Part shown: positions 8,168 through 15,971 of the stretch, one piece after another
Numbering within the stretch: position 1 is the first letter of the stretch
Layout of the letters: each line of letters opens with the position of its first letter
From: Bacillota bacterium
GTDB taxonomy: Bacteria; Bacillota; Clostridia; Lachnospirales; Lachnospiraceae
Direction: 5' to 3'
Assembly (NCBI GenBank): GCA_023424995.1
Contig: JAFADH010000194.1
Coordinates: 1-27,559, forward strand
Length of the DNA stretch: 27,559 nucleotides
Made by a program: the position numbers and the translations under genes
Notes under the pieces: model-generated
Database searches by the model: none
The model's input: only the letters and a program-made list of their open reading frames with translations
What the model was told of the DNA's origin: nothing

Positions 8168-9001
8168 TCAGCCCTTTATCCCGGTTAATGTGATACCCTT
8201 CACAAAATAATTCTGGAAGGAAAAGAACAGAACAAGGCTGGGTATGGTCGTCGTAATCGATGCCGCCATCAGGAGATTCCATTGAATTCCCGAATATCCC
8301 TTAAAGGCGCGAAGGCCTAAGGCTATGGTATATTTATTAGGATCCGTCAGATAAATCAACGGCCCGAAAAAATCATTCCAGGAACCCATAAAGGAGAAGA
8401 TGGCGATGGTTGCCAGGGCCGGCTTGCATAGCGGCATCAGAATTCTGGAAAAAATCCCGATCTCCGAACATCCGTCAATTCTCGCCGCTTCCGGCAATTC
8501 ATTGGGCAGCGTTTTAAAGAATTGCCTCAGCAGGAATATATTGAATGCACCTCCTCCTAAGAACGAACCGATAACCAGCGGTAAATATGTATTTAACCAT
8601 TTAAAGTTTTTAAAGAGGATGAACAGAGGTATCTGCGTAACCTGGGAAGGCAGCATCATAGTCGCCAGCATAACCACAAACCAGATATCCCTTCCCTTCC
8701 AGCGAAGTCTGGCAAATGCGTATGCCACCAAAGATGCCGTAATTACCGTTCCGATCATGTTCAAGCCCGTTATTATCAGTGTGTTTACAGCATATCTTCC
8801 AAACGGAATTATCGTCATAGCTTTAACGTAATTTTCAAAACGGAACTTTGTAAATATGAAATCAGGACGAAGCATTTCGGTATTATTCTTTAAGGACGTC
8901 ATAATCATCCATATAAAAGGAAAAAGAAATGCGATACTGAATAAAATTAAAAGCAAATAAGAAATAAAAATTACAAAGACTTTCTTTCTTTTACTTTTCA
9001 C
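8168..9001 (-). CDS. Sugar ABC transporter permease, MalG type
   Basis: The second membrane subunit of the CUT1 importer, 277 aa, and the first gene of its operon. It starts with GTG at 9001; GGAGG lies 7 nt upstream and no in-frame ATG fits better. The N-terminal hydrophobic helix (about 9-36) leads into FLFPFIWMIMTSLKN, typical of MalG-like subunits. Further helices lie near 72-95, 106-130, 137-160, 190-210 and 242-265. The EAA loop is EAARIDGCSEIGIF from residue 171, and the C-terminus FQNYFVKGITLTGIKG is the family signature. Placing the MalG-type gene before the solute-binding protein and MalF-type genes is unusual. Confidence 0.93.
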   Translation of the reverse strand: MKSKRKKVFVIFISYLLLILFSIAFLFPFIWMIMTSLKNNTEMLRPDFIFTKFRFENYVKAMTIIPFGRYAVNTLIITGLNMIGTVITASLVAYAFARLRWKGRDIWFVVMLATMMLPSQVTQIPLFILFKNFKWLNTYLPLVIGSFLGGGAFNIFLLRQFFKTLPNELPEAARIDGCSEIGIFSRILMPLCKPALATIAIFSFMGSWNDFFGPLIYLTDPNKYTIALGLRAFKGYSGIQWNLLMAASITTTIPSLVLFFSFQNYFVKGITLTGIKG

Positions 9002-9019
9002 ATTGTTACCTCCATAAAC

Positions 9020-9047
9020 GTATACTTTATATACTTATAAAACATAT
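9020..9047 (-). promoter_or_regulatory. Candidate operator overlapping the transcription start of the ABC operon
   Basis: An imperfect palindrome, GTATACTTTATA-N4-TATAAAACATAT, in which 9 of 12 half-site positions are symmetric. It begins about 5 bp downstream of the predicted -10 box, so a bound repressor would block initiation. It contains GTATAC, compatible with the GT-AC core typical of GntR-family operators. Related sequence is found before the other transcription units here. The regulator at 20363 is the obvious candidate, by inference. Confidence 0.45.
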
Positions 9048-9051
9048 ATAA

Positions 9052-9080
9052 ATATTAACATACTAATGCTTATTTGTCAA
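9052..9080 (-). promoter_or_regulatory. Sigma-A-type promoter of the ABC/discoidin operon
   Basis: On the minus strand, TTGACA (9075-9080) and TAATAT (9052-9057) are separated by exactly 17 bp. Initiation is expected near 9045, giving a leader of about 45 nt before the GTG at 9001. Confidence 0.75.
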
Positions 9081-9181
9081 TCATATATAATTAGATAATA
9101 TATATAATCTCTATATTATACAATTTCTACTAATGCAAGAATGTTTTTTTATTTGTATTCGTTTTTTTATATTATATTAAT

Positions 9182-9199
9182 GTATACTTTTATTATAAC
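9182..9199. promoter_or_regulatory. Upstream copy of the shared AT-rich motif
   Basis: GTATACTTTTATTATAAC lies about 110 bp upstream of the -35 box of the ABC operon. It matches the motif at 19008-19025 in 14 consecutive bases (TATACTTTTATTAT). A second site at this distance could act by repressor looping or as an independent regulatory site. The surrounding 9090-9240 is very AT-rich, so chance similarity cannot be excluded. Confidence 0.35.
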
Positions 9200-9349
9200 A
9201 AAACACATTGATATGTTTTTATAATAATATAAATCCAACCCGGTTAACAGGAATTGCCCTTATGTTCATCAGCAGTTTAGGAAAGACAGCTGATCGAGGA
9301 TAGATAAGCAGTGAGGATAAAAGCACTTTTTCCCGGATACATAATAATA

Positions 9350-9427
9350 ACAGACCCGGTCCATAGCCTTTTTTAAGATTTGGTTGTGTTAATTCGATTC
9401 TGTCATACGGCTATAGACCATGTCTGT
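9350..9427 (-). terminator. Long imperfect hairpin downstream of the GH78 gene
   Basis: Arms 9350-9368 and 9409-9427 pair at 16 of 19 positions (ACAGAC, GGTC and ATAGCC blocks), with better pairing on the minus strand through G-U pairs and a loop of about 40 nt. It begins 30 nt past the GH78 stop. The following minus-strand sequence, TTATTATTATG, is only weakly U-rich. The loop is long for an intrinsic terminator, so this call is tentative. Apart from this hairpin, the promoter and the motif sites, I see nothing gene-like in 9002-9456. Confidence 0.45.
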
Positions 9428-9456
9428 TTTATGAAATTAATTTACAGTATTAGTTA

Positions 9457-12378
9457 TTAATGCACTTTAACAAATCCCGCTTTGACTACCCCCGAATTAG
9501 GATCGCCGAAGGTTGCATTGTTAAAGGTTATATTTCCGGTTTTACTGCTCAAATAATTGAATTTTCCATTTGAACCATAAGCCACATCACAGGTACCGCT
9601 AAGTGCAAATGTGCCGTTTTCAGCAGCACACCAGGTGTAGCCCGCCGGACCGCTGATCCGGTAATAACCCTTTTTCGCCACATTGGGTGCCGGATCCCCG
9701 CCAAAAGCAGTATTGTTAAAGGTTATCGTACCGGTTTGATTGTACAGAAAATAATAACTTCCATTTGCACCGTAAGCTACATCATACGTACCGGGTAATG
9801 TATAGGTCTCGTTTTCATTTGCACATTGGGTGTATCCCGTAATGCCGCTCAGCTTGAAAAAACCTGCCTTCGGTGTAAAGAGAGCCGGATCTCCGCCAAA
9901 AGTAGTATTATCGAAGGTAATATTGCCGGTTTTACCCAAAAGATATCGATAATTTCCGTTAGCGCCATAGGCCACATCACAGGTGCCCGGTAATGCATAG
10001 GTACCGTCTTCATCCGCACAGTAAGCATAACCTTCCGGTCCCGCCGGCGCCGCAACGTTGGTTACTATTCTTTGAAAGACATGGGAACCGGAGCCCACAT
10101 TATCAAATACGATAAAATCTCCTTCTTCTATTCCGGTTTGATCTGTTCCGTCAACCTTTACAACATTGCCTGCGGTATTGTATTTCCGTACATATACCTT
10201 AGCTTTCGTATTTGCCGGTATATTAATATTAACGGTATATAAGGATGCCGTCTTTGTTACATCGACTTGTACTTGTCCCCTTATTGTAGGCAAAATCAAG
10301 TTAGCATTTGTTAAATCCCCGATCTGAGGTTTTATCTGCATTTTGGCAAATGCCGGTTCAATTGGCCGGACACCCATCAGATATCTGGGAATCAGATTAG
10401 CCGGAGCCGCTCCCCAGGCATGATTCCAGTCGCCTCCGTTATTTTTTGCCGGAAAGAATTCCGTTGTAATGGTAGAGCCTGCAGTAATCATACTCATCCA
10501 ATTTTCATCATCTGTCATGAATTTAAGTGCTTTATTATCCAAATTCAATTCATACATTCCTTCCAGTACATATTGCGCGCCATATTGATGCGCAATCAAG
10601 GATGGGAACGAATCCAAAAATGCTCTGACACTTCCTTTATAATTTTCCGGTATGATGCCAAATGCCGCAGAATACGCATTGCCGTACGGAGTTCCCGGTG
10701 TTGGCGACGCTCCGGTACTGTCAATATATAACCCCTGCCCGGAATTATAAAAGGTATTTTGGTAAGCAGTACTTGCATTGACAGCCTCGTTGTGATATGC
10801 AGCCGCTTCACTGCTTTTCCCTAAAACAGCTGCAAATTTCTCCAACAGCTTTAAATCTTTGTAGTAAAACGCATTTGATACCGCCACATAATCTCCGGTT
10901 TTATCATAATCATAACTACCCATCCAATCCACCAGAGGCTCACCAATTGCTGACTTCGGCAAAAGATTGGCAGCATCTTTCTTATCTGCATGGGCACTGG
11001 TTTTAAGAGCCTCATAATATACCGCCAGATTATCTTTGTTCCCCGTATACATATATTCCGCATCTGCCATCAGCAGCATCTGCGGCGTCCAATCGGAAGG
11101 CCAGGTCGGATGAGCCATTAAATATTGAATACTATAATGCCCTAATGAATATTCACGATCCGTACAATAATCACTTAATTGATTAAGATACGCATCCGCC
11201 TCGTAAGGGGTATGTTCACGAACCCCATCCACATATACCCCGCACCAGCTTGTTGGTTTCATGCTGTATTTACACAATTCCCAGATTTGATTCAATCTGG
11301 TATTATTAGAACTGAAGCTGGCTGCCGTTTCACTGGAAGGATAAAAATGACTCACCTGTCTGATCATGGAGGAATTTACAGTACCCGAATATCCGTTGAT
11401 TTCAACGTATCGAAAGGGATACTTGTAATAATCACCGACGGTATAGCTCTGCGTACCGGCAGCAAGAGTAATATTCTCTTCCCAATGGCTTATATTGGAT
11501 TCAATATAAATATTCCCCACCGGATTCATGTTAATTGCGTTTTGCCCGGACAGTTTTTGCTCGCCCGTCCTGATATTTATTACCTCACCGCCATTTGCAC
11601 TTGTTAAGGTCAGCTTAAGATCGGCAAATGCATCCCTTCCAAAATCAATGAAATAATTACCGTTTCCTTTATTAATGATATTTACAGGGGCTATTTCTTC
11701 CGTAGTAATCGGATAACGATCCGGTGTCTCCATCGGTTCTCCGGTTGAGGGATATCTGTAATAGCCTTCTTTTGCGGCAAAGGCAACGGGATCTCCTCCA
11801 AAAGCAGCGCTGTTAAAGGTGATCGTACCGCTAACACCATATAGATAGTAATATCTTCCGTTTGCTCCATAGGCCACATCCGAGGTACCGGGTAAAGTAA
11901 AGCTCCCTCCATTCTCCGCACACTTTATGAATTGAGTACCGGGCTCAACCGTATTGAATTGCTGATGGGCCGAATATGGGCTTACATTATTGTCCTTGTC
12001 CCAGGTTCTTACCTTCCAATAATAAGTACTGCCATTCGAAAGAGAAGCTCCATTGTATTCAACACAGGATGATTCAGAAGAAGCTACACGCCCACTGTCC
12101 CACAGGTTTCCGTTATTTGCATTTAAGTTAACAAGACTGGAAGCCACAAGAATTTGATAAGCTGTCTGGATTTCATTTTGATCCGCGTCATTTACAATCC
12201 AGGAAAACTCCGGTGTCAGATCAGTGATTGCAGTCAAGTCCGGATTCGCAAGTAATTCTGTCATAAGACCGGTGGGAGCATTTGGTGAAGCTGCCGATAC
12301 GCTGACCGGCGAGTCGGCCGATATACTGACGGCCGCCACCGAAACAGCTAAAATAGATGCCAATAATTTTTTCCTCAT
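9457..12378 (-). CDS. Secreted GH78 alpha-L-rhamnosidase-type protein with four copies of a ~60-residue module
   Basis: A predicted exported alpha-L-rhamnosidase, 973 aa. The ATG at 12378 is preferred over that at 12387, because AAAGGAG lies only 1 nt from the latter and 10 nt from the former. The signal peptide ends near SVSAA (about residue 30). An Fn3-like domain typical of GH78 N-termini covers about 32-144, followed by repeat module R1 (149-210) and a beta domain (about 213-335). The (alpha/alpha)6 catalytic region runs to about 680 and is followed by the C-terminal beta-sandwich to about 772. In VREHTPYEAD, Glu388 aligns with the general-acid Glu of the GH78 motif RDERxGWxGD. TITTEFF (Glu640) fits the general-base position, and HAWGAAPA is the expected downstream signature. 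Three more modules end the protein. It stands alone between the GH38 operon and the ABC operon. Confidence 0.87.
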   Translation of the reverse strand: MRKKLLASILAVSVAAVSISADSPVSVSAASPNAPTGLMTELLANPDLTAITDLTPEFSWIVNDADQNEIQTAYQILVASSLVNLNANNGNLWDSGRVASSESSCVEYNGASLSNGSTYYWKVRTWDKDNNVSPYSAHQQFNTVEPGTQFIKCAENGGSFTLPGTSDVAYGANGRYYYLYGVSGTITFNSAAFGGDPVAFAAKEGYYRYPSTGEPMETPDRYPITTEEIAPVNIINKGNGNYFIDFGRDAFADLKLTLTSANGGEVINIRTGEQKLSGQNAINMNPVGNIYIESNISHWEENITLAAGTQSYTVGDYYKYPFRYVEINGYSGTVNSSMIRQVSHFYPSSETAASFSSNNTRLNQIWELCKYSMKPTSWCGVYVDGVREHTPYEADAYLNQLSDYCTDREYSLGHYSIQYLMAHPTWPSDWTPQMLLMADAEYMYTGNKDNLAVYYEALKTSAHADKKDAANLLPKSAIGEPLVDWMGSYDYDKTGDYVAVSNAFYYKDLKLLEKFAAVLGKSSEAAAYHNEAVNASTAYQNTFYNSGQGLYIDSTGASPTPGTPYGNAYSAAFGIIPENYKGSVRAFLDSFPSLIAHQYGAQYVLEGMYELNLDNKALKFMTDDENWMSMITAGSTITTEFFPAKNNGGDWNHAWGAAPANLIPRYLMGVRPIEPAFAKMQIKPQIGDLTNANLILPTIRGQVQVDVTKTASLYTVNINIPANTKAKVYVRKYNTAGNVVKVDGTDQTGIEEGDFIVFDNVGSGSHVFQRIVTNVAAPAGPEGYAYCADEDGTYALPGTCDVAYGANGNYRYLLGKTGNITFDNTTFGGDPALFTPKAGFFKLSGITGYTQCANENETYTLPGTYDVAYGANGSYYFLYNQTGTITFNNTAFGGDPAPNVAKKGYYRISGPAGYTWCAAENGTFALSGTCDVAYGSNGKFNYLSSKTGNITFNNATFGDPNSGVVKAGFVKVH
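9463..10029 (-). repeat. Three C-terminal copies of a GANG/FGGDP module
   Basis: Three consecutive units of about 62 residues, each built as GYxxCAxExxTxxLxGTxDVAYG, then a (A/S)NG-Y-type strand, TGxITFxNxxFG(G)DP and a final KxGFxK or KxGYYR. They resemble, from memory only, small repeats with a C-E-GTC-F-GT-V-YGANG-FGDP-K pattern appended to some microbial secreted enzymes. A carbohydrate-binding or wall-binding role is inferred. Confidence 0.8.
11749..11934 (-). repeat. N-terminal copy of the GANG/FGGDP module inside the GH78 protein
   Basis: The same module as the three C-terminal copies (CAENGGSFTLPGTSDVAYG, then GANG, TITF and FGGDP) lies between the Fn3-like domain and the remaining N-terminal beta domain. 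Most GH78 enzymes have the first part of a carbohydrate-binding beta domain here, so the module seems inserted into, or substituted for, it. Confidence 0.8.
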
Positions 12379-12392
12379 AAAATACATTCTCC

Positions 12393-12406
12393 TTTTAACG
12401 TTTTCT
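12393..12406 (-). promoter_or_regulatory. Possible catabolite-repression (cre-like) site before the GH78 gene
   Basis: On the minus strand, AGAAAACGTTAAAA matches the CcpA cre consensus TGWAARCGYTWNCW at 12 of 14 positions, missing T1 and C13. It overlaps the ribosome binding site, a position where a roadblock site would work. A short degenerate motif, so the call is weak. Confidence 0.3.
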
Positions 12407-12751
12407 CAAAGTTACTTATCCTTTCTCTTCATTAATAACGCTATTCCTTCCGCATATACCAGCCTCCTCCCAATGATCAATTTTGGATCAGCATTTAAGA
12501 TGTATGTAAAAATTCATGCCCTTTAATGTTCCGCAAAATTGTTTCGATTTCAAACAGCTCTAGTTTAAGCTGCTTTAGTTTCGATACATAACACAAAAGA
12601 TTCATACTGATTACTATTAACTCAAAACACCATTATTCAGAAATCATTCGGTTTAATTCATATTTAAATATACTTTATTATATGTATATAATATTATATA
12701 TGAATCCTTATGCTTAACGTATCCATTGCTTATGAAAAGCCCATATAGTAA
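12407..12751 (-). other. Leader and promoter region of the GH78 gene
   Basis: About 345 bp without a credible gene. It includes an AT-rich block at 12660-12705 with the shared motif and TATAAT-like boxes, but I see no convincing -35 box. If transcription starts there, the leader is about 280 nt. Within it ATCGAAAC occurs twice on the minus strand (12541-12548 and 12578-12585), flanking a weak CAGCT/AGCTG hairpin. No known riboswitch was recognised. Confidence 0.4.
12668..12684. promoter_or_regulatory. Shared AT-rich motif upstream of the GH78 gene
   Basis: ATATACTTTATTATATG is one T shorter than the copies at 9182 and 19008. On the minus strand it overlaps a TATAAT-like -10 sequence. It is the only clear candidate regulatory site in the GH78 upstream region. 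Confidence 0.35.
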
Positions 12752-12787
12752 AAGCTATCCAAACATTATTTCACGAACGGATAGCTT
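12752..12787 (-). terminator. Terminator-like hairpin of the GH38 operon
   Basis: AAGCTATCC (12752-12760) pairs exactly with GGATAGCTT (12779-12787): a 9-bp stem with an 18-nt loop, 9 nt past the GH38 stop codon. On the minus strand the stem is followed by TTACTATATGG, a weak U-tract. Confidence 0.55.
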
Positions 12788-12796
12788 GATTTTATA

Positions 12797-15700
12797 TTAC
12801 AGAATTACCTTGAAGGTCTTTACCTCAAACGGTTTTATCATTATCGAAAGCTTATTCATGTTCTGCGCAAACAACACTTCCTCCCGCTCAATCATATTGC
12901 ATTCATATATCATACCGGAGGCCTGAACCAAATCAAGCTCAATCGCTGCACTTCTTCCTTTCTTTTCTGAAATTCTAAGAATGTAGCCTTTGCCGTCTTC
13001 CGATTTTTTCAACGCTTCGAGAATAACGTTATCCGAATTAACCGACATGAAGCTCTTACCTGATACATCCTTATCCGCAGGAACAAAAGGAACAACATAA
13101 AGCGGTTGATTCAATTGCAGCCCTCTCATCAGAGTTTCGGAACGCTTCCAATTCTCCTTATGCGGATATATGGAATAGGTAAAATAATGCTCTCCTAAAT
13201 CAGATTCCGGATCAGGGTTCATGGGTCCTTTTAACAGGGTAATCATCATGGCATTACCATTAACCTCATGCCCATATTTACAATCATTCAGCAAACTTAC
13301 ACCGTAATCATCATCGGATAAGTCTATAAAATTATGGGCAGATGCCTCGAATTTCGCCTTATCCACTTTATTATAACGGCAATTGGAACGTTCTATTGTT
13401 GCATAAGCAATATCACTGGTATAATTCTTCGCATAAATATCCACATTAAATTCTACTTTTAATAATTTTCTGCGTTCTATCCAGTTAATATAGGTATCAA
13501 AGTCAATTCGATCAATTTCATGATACAGCACAATTCTCTGTCTTAATTCCGAGGATAGAATTTTCTTTGATATCTCAATTTCAACACAAACATCACCCTC
13601 TTTGACACCGACAATTTTACCGCCCGTAATATCTATTTCCTGATCCACATAGGTAGCAACAATATCCCAGGCCTCGTATTTTCCGGGACGGTCCTCATAT
13701 AATCTGAATTTATTGGCAAGCTGACTCGGTCTGATGACTTCTCTTTGGTTAACCTTGTCATAGATGGATGTAATCTCTGCATATTCATTAAATTCAATCC
13801 TATACCTCTTGGATTCAATTCCATTTGCTATGGTAAGTTCTTTTCCCCTGTCAGCTCTGCTTCCTTCTACAGCATAATAGACATCATATCCCACAGCCGG
13901 CACCTGATCAGCCACAAAGACAGTTCCTTCTTTACCGTCAAGACAGGTTACAACCTGACTCTTTTGCACAACTCCGGCTTTATTCTTCACTACCGCATCC
14001 CGGTCAAGCATAACAATTGAAGTTGACGGCCGTGCAATAGGATTGAATACCGCCAATGCATTACCCTCTCCCACCTTTGTACTTGCATTATGTAACAGCG
14101 CTTCTATTATTTCCTTCTTTGTCTCAGTACCAATCGTCACTATCTCATCATAGATTCTCACCAAGTCATAATACACACTATTAATATGAGATCCCGGCAA
14201 GCTGTCATGGAATTGATTTGTCAACAGCTTCAGCCACCCCTCCTTCATCTTAGCCGCGGGATATTGATAACCGTATAGCTGCTCTGCAACCGCCCCAAAA
14301 ATCTCCACCTCCCGGTATAGATTTTCTGAATAGCGATTCAATTTTTTCAAGATCGCCTTGGTAGTGTATACTCCTCTATGCGCTTCCAGATACAGCTCAT
14401 CCTTGTAGACCGGAAGCTCTGTGGCATTTTTCATCATTCTTGCCAGAGAAGCCTCCACCATAGACACCTGTGTGCCCGGTAATCCCGGAAACGCTTTATA
14501 TCGTTTTACATATTCCAGCATCTCGGTATCAACACCGCCGCCGCCGTCACCCCAGCCATAGCAGTACAGACTCTCTTTTACATTATATTTATCTGTATAC
14601 CGATCCCAGCACGCCTTAAGACTATCCGCTTCCATCGTTCCGATAAAATGAGTCGGAGGCACAACACCAAATACCCTGCTGCCATCCGGACCCTCCCACC
14701 AAAAGGTATTATACGGCCAGGGATTTGTATCATTCCAGATATTCATTTTATGAGTCACAAAATACTCTAAACCCGATTTTTTCAGTATCTGCGGCATCGC
14801 ATAACTATTACCGAACACATCGGGAAGCCAGCAGGTTTTCGGTGTCACGCCAAAATGCTCTTCATAATACAGGGTTCCATGAAGTATCTGTCTTACAAAG
14901 GATTCACCGGAAATCAAGTTACAATCCGGTTCGCACCACATAGCACCGATTGCCTCCCAACGCCCTTCCTTTATCCTGTCCTTGATTTGCTCAAAAAGAA
15001 CAGGGAAATTTTTTCTGATTTCCTCGTACATCACCGGCTGGCTCTGGGAAAAGATAAATTCAGGATACTGTTCCATCAAACGCAGCATAGTGGCATGTGT
15101 TCTTCCTGCTTTTCGGACAAATTCCGCATAATCCCACAAAAACACTAAATCTAAATGAGAATTACCGATCAAGCTCAACATTCCGCTTTGACGATAATTT
15201 GAGTTATCATATATTTTTTCTCTTAAAATCTTCCGGCCTGATCTTAAATTACTTTTAAAAACTTCCGCATCCTCTTCTTCCACATTAATAAAAGCCAAAG
15301 CTTCTTTTAAGATCCCTTTTATTTCATTCAGTAATGCAGCATCGGCCTGCATATACAGCGCATTAAAAACAGATTTATAATCCCAGAAGATTTCTTCCAG
15401 CTCTCTGTCAAGAACAGCGATACAGGAGCATTCAAACTTCTTTATTTCCGGTTCACCGGCATGCCACATATAATAGGATTCCACATCAATATAATACTCT
15501 TCACCCCCCTGGGCACACTCGGTCAAAACTACGATATTACGGAAGGGATCCAATCCCTGGTAAGGCGTTCCATTGATGGTAACCAGGGAATCTCCGCCGA
15601 GATAAAGCTGCAAAACCACCTTCTCACCCTTCATATCCTCCGGAATCACAACCTTATTCCGAAAGAAAGCACTCAGCCCTTCTCCGCCCCAAGTGTCACC

Positions 15701-15949
15701 TACATCAATGGTCCGCCATTCCTGATCAATAAATTCATATTCACCAACATTTTTATAATAGCATTCCTTGATCTTCCAGGAATCTATCGGCTGTATTACC
15801 GGATAAATGCATTCTTTTAACTCCTGAAGCTTTAGCTTGGTCAATTCCTCAAAGGTAAATATCCCTCTTTTCTTACCTTTAATATCTTCTCTCCATCTGC
15901 CCAGGGTTTCTTCTATTCCTTCTGTAGATACAACTTGTTTTTTAATCAT
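12797..15949 (-). CDS. GH38 alpha-mannosidase, full-length and canonical, cytoplasmic
   Basis: A zinc-dependent retaining alpha-mannosidase of 1050 aa, a normal length for bacterial GH38. ATG at 15949 has GAGGAG 6 nt upstream. There is no signal peptide, so it should act on imported oligosaccharides. Residues 1-250 form the N-terminal beta-rich and linker region. The catalytic domain carries the zinc motif GNSHLDLVFLW (His265, Asp267), the EPDCNLISGESFVRQ block and the nucleophile motif WLPDVFG (Asp377). It also has the GWGDGGGG loop (465-472) and the second zinc/active-site motif FHDSLPGSHI (His581, Asp582). The C-terminal half is the usual beta-sandwich region. It is the second gene of a two-gene operon, 22 nt after the divergent GH38-like gene. 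The specificity could extend to other alpha-linked sugars of mannose configuration. Confidence 0.94.
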   Translation of the reverse strand: MIKKQVVSTEGIEETLGRWREDIKGKKRGIFTFEELTKLKLQELKECIYPVIQPIDSWKIKECYYKNVGEYEFIDQEWRTIDVGDTWGGEGLSAFFRNKVVIPEDMKGEKVVLQLYLGGDSLVTINGTPYQGLDPFRNIVVLTECAQGGEEYYIDVESYYMWHAGEPEIKKFECSCIAVLDRELEEIFWDYKSVFNALYMQADAALLNEIKGILKEALAFINVEEEDAEVFKSNLRSGRKILREKIYDNSNYRQSGMLSLIGNSHLDLVFLWDYAEFVRKAGRTHATMLRLMEQYPEFIFSQSQPVMYEEIRKNFPVLFEQIKDRIKEGRWEAIGAMWCEPDCNLISGESFVRQILHGTLYYEEHFGVTPKTCWLPDVFGNSYAMPQILKKSGLEYFVTHKMNIWNDTNPWPYNTFWWEGPDGSRVFGVVPPTHFIGTMEADSLKACWDRYTDKYNVKESLYCYGWGDGGGGVDTEMLEYVKRYKAFPGLPGTQVSMVEASLARMMKNATELPVYKDELYLEAHRGVYTTKAILKKLNRYSENLYREVEIFGAVAEQLYGYQYPAAKMKEGWLKLLTNQFHDSLPGSHINSVYYDLVRIYDEIVTIGTETKKEIIEALLHNASTKVGEGNALAVFNPIARPSTSIVMLDRDAVVKNKAGVVQKSQVVTCLDGKEGTVFVADQVPAVGYDVYYAVEGSRADRGKELTIANGIESKRYRIEFNEYAEITSIYDKVNQREVIRPSQLANKFRLYEDRPGKYEAWDIVATYVDQEIDITGGKIVGVKEGDVCVEIEISKKILSSELRQRIVLYHEIDRIDFDTYINWIERRKLLKVEFNVDIYAKNYTSDIAYATIERSNCRYNKVDKAKFEASAHNFIDLSDDDYGVSLLNDCKYGHEVNGNAMMITLLKGPMNPDPESDLGEHYFTYSIYPHKENWKRSETLMRGLQLNQPLYVVPFVPADKDVSGKSFMSVNSDNVILEALKKSEDGKGYILRISEKKGRSAAIELDLVQASGMIYECNMIEREEVLFAQNMNKLSIMIKPFEVKTFKVIL

Positions 15950-15971
15950 CGCCGGCTCCTCTAATTTGTAA

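Noticed and set aside
9240..9349. Possible small gene between the GH78 hairpin and the ABC promoter region
   Set aside because: No frame of useful length with a ribosome binding site was seen.
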